Assembly: GCA_022446965.1 (NCBI GenBank)
Contig: JAKVBV010000018.1
Location: forward strand, 1 to 44,932
Length of the DNA stretch: 44,932 bases
Source: Phycisphaerales bacterium
GTDB taxonomy: Bacteria; Planctomycetota; Phycisphaerae; Phycisphaerales; SM1A02
Reading direction: 5' to 3'
Every line of letters begins with the position of its first letter. The stretch's first letter is position 1. Made by a program: the position numbers and the translations under genes. Below the pieces are notes generated by a model. It made no database searches. It was not told where the DNA came from and worked only from the letters and a program-made list of their open reading frames with translations. Shown piece by piece: positions 42,200 through 44,932 of this stretch.

Positions 42200-43510
42200 T
42201 TAGTTGGCCCAGTCACCCAAGACGATCAGGATGTCGTCCACATCCACCATGCCGTCGAAGTTGAGATCAGGCCCGCATGGCCCGGACCAGATGCCCCACC
42301 CGGCGATCACGTCAAGCAGGTCATTCACGTTCACTTGGTGATCGCCATTGGCATCTGCATCAGGCAACGCGGTGTAGAGCAGCATGCCTGAATCACCCTG
42401 CAGTGACTGCACGATCACGTCGCCATGTCCTGATCCACCCAGCACGCGCAGGTCACCGTCGGGCAGCATGCCCATGGTGCGCTCTCGCGCGTCGATCAGT
42501 GTGCTTGAGCCTGGCAACCACACACGCAGGTCTTCGCCATAGGTGGGATTCTGCGTGAGCACGGACATCACGACGATGCCGCGTTCATCGACGGCCAGAT
42601 TGAGCACGCCGATGTCGTCTTCTAGCAGAGCATGAAACTCGGCGTCGTGCCCAGGTCGCCATCGCCACACAGCGGACACACCTGAATCGTCGAGTCCAGA
42701 GGTGACCACCACCCCCGACACGGGGTCGATATCCATCGCCGACACAAATGGCATGGGTGGACCAATGACCACGGAACCATCGATATTCCACCGCAGTGGG
42801 CGCCAGTTGAAATCGGTGTCGCGAAAGCGGAGATTGACCCAGCCGTCGGTCGACACCGAGTCTGCGTGAATGTAATCGGAGCCCACCGGGACCGTGTCGG
42901 ACAGGTTCACGACTTCAGCATCGGGACCGGCGTCCATTGATCTCATGAAGCCTCGCCACCATCCACCTTCTTCAATGGAGCCCACGGTGATGCGTTCGCC
43001 ACTGGGCAAGCGGCCCAGCGCCGCCACATACAACGATGTGTCCCACGAGATGGGTTCCACCGTGCCGTCGGCGCGACAGATGCGGCCTGACCAGAAAGAT
43101 GACCCCGATCCAGCACTGCTACGCACCACGGCCTCGCCGTCCAGCGCGCCCACGACTTGGGTGAACGCTGGATCCGTCGGCACATGCCATGTCTGCAGCA
43201 CATCGCCAGAGAGCGTTGCACGAAGGACCAGCGTGTTGGTGCCCAGATCTGCGGTGCCCCAGGCAAAGCCATCGTCGTCGATCAGGTAGCCAGTGGAGTT
43301 GCTCCACAAGTCGATCGTTGTCACAACGGAACCGTGCTGCCAGATCGTCATATGTCCCGGGCCGAATGAACCTTGAAACACTCGACCGATCGCCAAGCCA
43401 TCAGCAGCGATGTGCGACACCCCGGCATTGAGGCCGTCGGATGTCTCCACCACAACGGGTGTCCACCGTGCTGGTGTCGTCAGGACGAGGGCTGTCAGGG
43501 CAAGCCACAT
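42200..43510 (-). CDS. Secreted protein with dockerin-like tail
   Basis: This 436-residue protein starts with a hydrophobic signal (MWLALTALVLTTPARW) and a middle of repeated propeller-like units without clear family hits (DGEAVVRSSAGSGSSF, GLDDSGVSAVWRWRPGHDAEF, LAVDERGIVVMSVL). The end is a dockerin-like double calcium loop (DANGDHQVNVNDLLDVI, then LNFDGMVDVDDILIVLGDW). It is the third such tail in the window. ATG 43510 is 6 nt after GATACT (43522-43517). It ends just before the leaderless sulfatase -10 region. Confidence 0.82.
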   Translation of the reverse strand: MWLALTALVLTTPARWTPVVVETSDGLNAGVSHIAADGLAIGRVFQGSFGPGHMTIWQHGSVVTTIDLWSNSTGYLIDDDGFAWGTADLGTNTLVLRATLSGDVLQTWHVPTDPAFTQVVGALDGEAVVRSSAGSGSSFWSGRICRADGTVEPISWDTSLYVAALGRLPSGERITVGSIEEGGWWRGFMRSMDAGPDAEVVNLSDTVPVGSDYIHADSVSTDGWVNLRFRDTDFNWRPLRWNIDGSVVIGPPMPFVSAMDIDPVSGVVVTSGLDDSGVSAVWRWRPGHDAEFHALLEDDIGVLNLAVDERGIVVMSVLTQNPTYGEDLRVWLPGSSTLIDARERTMGMLPDGDLRVLGGSGHGDVIVQSLQGDSGMLLYTALPDADANGDHQVNVNDLLDVIAGWGIWSGPCGPDLNFDGMVDVDDILIVLGDWAN

Positions 43511-43516
43511 GGATCC

Positions 43517-43522
43517 AGTATC
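43517..43522 (-). promoter_or_regulatory. -10-like box GATACT, leaderless dockerin gene
   Basis: GATACT lies 6 nt before ATG 43510, with G for the first T of the consensus. Weaker than the others, listed for the shared geometry. Confidence 0.4.
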
Positions 43523-43532
43523 GGGGATGCAG

Positions 43533-43550
43533 AGGTGCCTGACACCTTTT
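43533..43550. repeat. REP-like palindrome near ankyrin-gene stop
   Basis: AGGTGCCTGACACCTTTT has a 5-bp stem (AGGTG/CACCT), a CCTGA loop and a T tract. It overlaps the ankyrin gene's TAA. I recall similar GGTGCCTGACACC elements repeated in planctomycete and other genomes. Only one full copy is seen here, with a partial GACACCTTT near 42188. Confidence 0.4.
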
Positions 43551-44259
43551 ACTTCTGCAATGCGTCTAGACAGGCCGCAATTGCGGCTCGATCCTCGTCT
43601 GTTGTCGCCGCGACGAGCGCCTCCTGCGCGATGTCGGTGGCCGTTCGCCCTGATCGGTCTTCATGGGCGCGGTTCGCCCCGGCTTCGAGCAGCAGCGTCA
43701 CACACCGGGCACACCCATGCTGGGCCGCCATCATCAGTGCCGTGCGCCGTGCTCCAGCCGTGAATCGCTCTGGATCGGCGCCCGCCTCGAGCAGCATTGT
43801 GAGACAGTCCACCGACCCGTTGGCTGCCGCGAGCTGCAGGGCATCCACCCCATCCAGGCGCGTGGCGAGGAAGTCAGGATCATGCTGCAGCAGAATGGCC
43901 AGACAATCGACGCTGTTGTTGGCCGCTGCCAGCATCAGCGGCGTGGCGCCCATGTCGTCGGAGGCGTGCACATCCGAACCACGCTCGATCAGGATCGCTG
44001 CGATGTCATCGCAATTGGCCATGCTGGCCAGTGCAAGCGGCGTACGGCCGGCGTCATCACGCACTTTCACGTTGGCATCCCCATGGAGCGTGAGGGCGTC
44101 CACGGCGCGTGCGTTGCAATCTCCCACCGCCCCAAGAAGCCGCTTGTTGTACTGCGGCCCATCCACGGTGTAGGCACAGCTCAGGCAAAGACCGGCACAC
44201 AGCACCCACGGCATCGCCCCGGACACCCGAAAACCCGCGCTGTGACGTGTGATCTGCAT
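43549..44259 (-). CDS. Ankyrin-repeat lipoprotein
   Basis: This 236-residue protein has a signal ending in CAGLCLSCAY (candidate lipid Cys28) and about five ankyrin repeats: DDAGRTPLALASMANCDDIAAILIERGSDVHA, DDMGATPLMLAAANNSVDCLAILLQH, DGVDALQLAAANGSVDCLTMLLEAGADPER, RRTALMMAAQHGCARCVTLLLEAGANRAH and a final DRSGRTATDIAQE. Most repeats carry the TPLxLAAxxxxxxxxxxLLxxGA pattern. ATG 44259 lies 6 nt after TATGCT (44271-44266), which settles the start. Likely role: periplasmic protein-protein contact. Confidence 0.85.
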   Translation of the reverse strand: MQITRHSAGFRVSGAMPWVLCAGLCLSCAYTVDGPQYNKRLLGAVGDCNARAVDALTLHGDANVKVRDDAGRTPLALASMANCDDIAAILIERGSDVHASDDMGATPLMLAAANNSVDCLAILLQHDPDFLATRLDGVDALQLAAANGSVDCLTMLLEAGADPERFTAGARRTALMMAAQHGCARCVTLLLEAGANRAHEDRSGRTATDIAQEALVAATTDEDRAAIAACLDALQK

Positions 44260-44265
44260 GAGGCA

Positions 44266-44271
44266 AGCATA
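44266..44271 (-). promoter_or_regulatory. -10 box TATGCT, leaderless ankyrin gene
   Basis: TATGCT is 6 nt upstream of ATG 44259 on the same strand. No -35 match is visible. Confidence 0.55.
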
Positions 44272-44340
44272 CCCGTCTGGTGAAAGGTCCGGCCTGTTCA
44301 GGTCTTGTCTTGGAGGAAGGCCTTGAAGGACCAGCAGTAC

Positions 44341-44691
44341 ATGCCAGCTCGACACCCCCACGATCAGACCGCCGACACCCTCCAACGCATCATCGATGCC
44401 CCCTGGCCGGTGATCGCCATTCGATGGGTTGACGCCGAAGCCCGCGGTGGCCCAGGTTGGGAAGACCTCGAAGAGATGGTCGACTTCGCACTTCGCCCGC
44501 CCGCCGAGGTGCTCACCGTGGGCTTGCTGATCTTTGAGAACGACGACTACGTCGCCATCACGGACACACGCTCTCCCGATCTCACCGGAGGCGTGCAGAA
44601 GATTCCCAAGGGGTGGATTTTGAGCATGGATCGTTTGATCGAAGACAGCCGGGCTAATCCGCTGTCCATCGACCAAGCACGAGTCGGCTGA
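44341..44691 (+). CDS. Small hypothetical protein
   Basis: This 116-residue protein contains RIIDAPWPVIAIRWVDAEARGGPGWEDLEEMVDFA, a GLLIFENDDYVAITDTRS segment and GGVQKIPKGWILSMDRLIED. The pattern resembles small uncharacterised phage- and plasmid-type proteins with an alpha-beta fold. GAAGGA lies 10 nt before ATG 44341. An in-frame TTG at 44323 is possible because GGAGGAA precedes it. No relation to the neighbours is apparent. Confidence 0.6.
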   Translation: MPARHPHDQTADTLQRIIDAPWPVIAIRWVDAEARGGPGWEDLEEMVDFALRPPAEVLTVGLLIFENDDYVAITDTRSPDLTGGVQKIPKGWILSMDRLIEDSRANPLSIDQARVG

Positions 44692-44719
44692 CCACAACGC
44701 GCGGCAGTCGCCTCACCTC

Positions 44720-44753
44720 GCAGCCGGAGTTCGCCGCGTCGAACTCCGGTTGC
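44720..44753. terminator. Probable bidirectional terminator
   Basis: A 14-bp stem with one G-T wobble, GCAGCCGGAGTTCG and CGAACTCCGGTTGC, with a CCGCGT loop, lies between convergent genes at 44691 and 44761. The T tract is poor. Confidence 0.5.
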
Positions 44754-44760
44754 ATCATGT

Positions 44761-44932
44761 TCAGCGGGTCCGTTGCTTGTCCTGCAGGCGTTGCACCGCC
44801 CAGGATTCGAGCGCCGCGTCTTCACGCCCATCGACCGCCGCAACGTGCAGCAGCCAAGCGACTGCACCCGTGCGCGCCGCCACGGTGTATGGCTGCAAAG
44901 GCACGAATGGGTTGCGAGGATTCTCAAGCGTG
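44761..44932 (-). CDS. Gene running off the window, 3' end only
   Basis: A frame open from the right edge to a TGA at 44763-44761 encodes about 56 residues: a PFVPLQPYTVAARTGAVAWLL segment, then VDGREDAALESWAVQRLQDKQ. It reads as a coherent helical end with normal codon use. The start lies outside. I cannot name the family. Confidence 0.45.
   Translation of the reverse strand, partial: TLENPRNPFVPLQPYTVAARTGAVAWLLHVAAVDGREDAALESWAVQRLQDKQRTR

Noticed and set aside
1-44932. tRNA, rRNA, CRISPR, insertion sequence or prophage
   Set aside because: No cloverleaf-like stretch, direct-repeat array, transposase, integrase or phage structural gene was seen on reading both strands.

Overview
The window reads as chromosomal DNA of a planctomycete, most likely a Phycisphaerae/Phycisphaerales-type marine lineage. 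This is inferred, not proven. The signs are a GC-rich genome dense with genes on both strands, three secreted proteins ending in dockerin-like Asp/Asn calcium-loop tails, a PEP-CTERM-like tail, two FGly sulfatases, a DUF1800/DUF1501 pair, a DUF1569 gene, an LptE lipoprotein (so an outer membrane with LPS) and a very large SecA. I see no rRNA, tRNA, CRISPR array, insertion sequence or prophage, and no gene-free stretch longer than about 300 bases.

Layout. 1-3000: end of a BamD-like gene, lptE, ftsH. 3005-5733: a two-domain cupredoxin with a dockerin tail, a UvrC lacking its C-terminal helix-hairpin-helix, and a tiny Cys-rich lipoprotein behind a promoter with a palindromic operator. 5768-9147: terminator, pyrC, then rpsB-tsf behind a good promoter and a structured leader, closed by a strong terminator. 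9161-14108: a cysteine-less FmdB-like protein, a Cys-rich mini membrane protein, a TIM-barrel isomerase plus gamma-glutamyltransferase pair, a DUF4442 protein and an unknown membrane protein. 14124-20810: giant secA, a small exported protein, and a copper-type P-ATPase on a divergent promoter. 20895-27234: DUF1800, DUF1501, then a tight four-gene unit (HMA lipoprotein, NHL beta-propeller, YtkA-like lipoprotein, MauG-like di-haem protein). 27330-33487: a choice-of-anchor-B/dockerin protein, a DUF393-lipase-maturation-factor fusion, a YcjF-like membrane protein, a small ORF and a PEP-CTERM-like protein. 33553-37837: a DUF2520 protein, a frameshifted DUF1569 gene coupled to 3-hydroxyanthranilate dioxygenase, a minimal zincin, a methyltransferase and a thioredoxin-like protein. 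37887-44932: two sulfatases, a RarD-type transporter, a GNAT acetyltransferase, a third dockerin protein, an ankyrin lipoprotein and two small or partial genes.

How they work together. Housekeeping genes (ftsH, uvrC, pyrC, rpsB, tsf, secA) are mixed with an envelope/export set and a recurring copper/redox theme: CopA-like pump, HMA lipoprotein, YtkA-like protein, di-haem protein, cupredoxin, thioredoxin-like proteins.

The most interesting signals are: (1) at ten genes a -10-like hexamer (TAnnnT, once GATACT) lies exactly 6-7 nt before ATG, GTG or TTG, predicting leaderless mRNAs, and in two divergent gene pairs the inverted -10 boxes share one TA step; (2) the HMA/NHL/YtkA/di-haem unit, a candidate periplasmic copper-redox system; (3) a structured rpsB leader; (4) a perfect 16-bp palindrome in the spacer of a promoter driving a Cys-rich lipoprotein.
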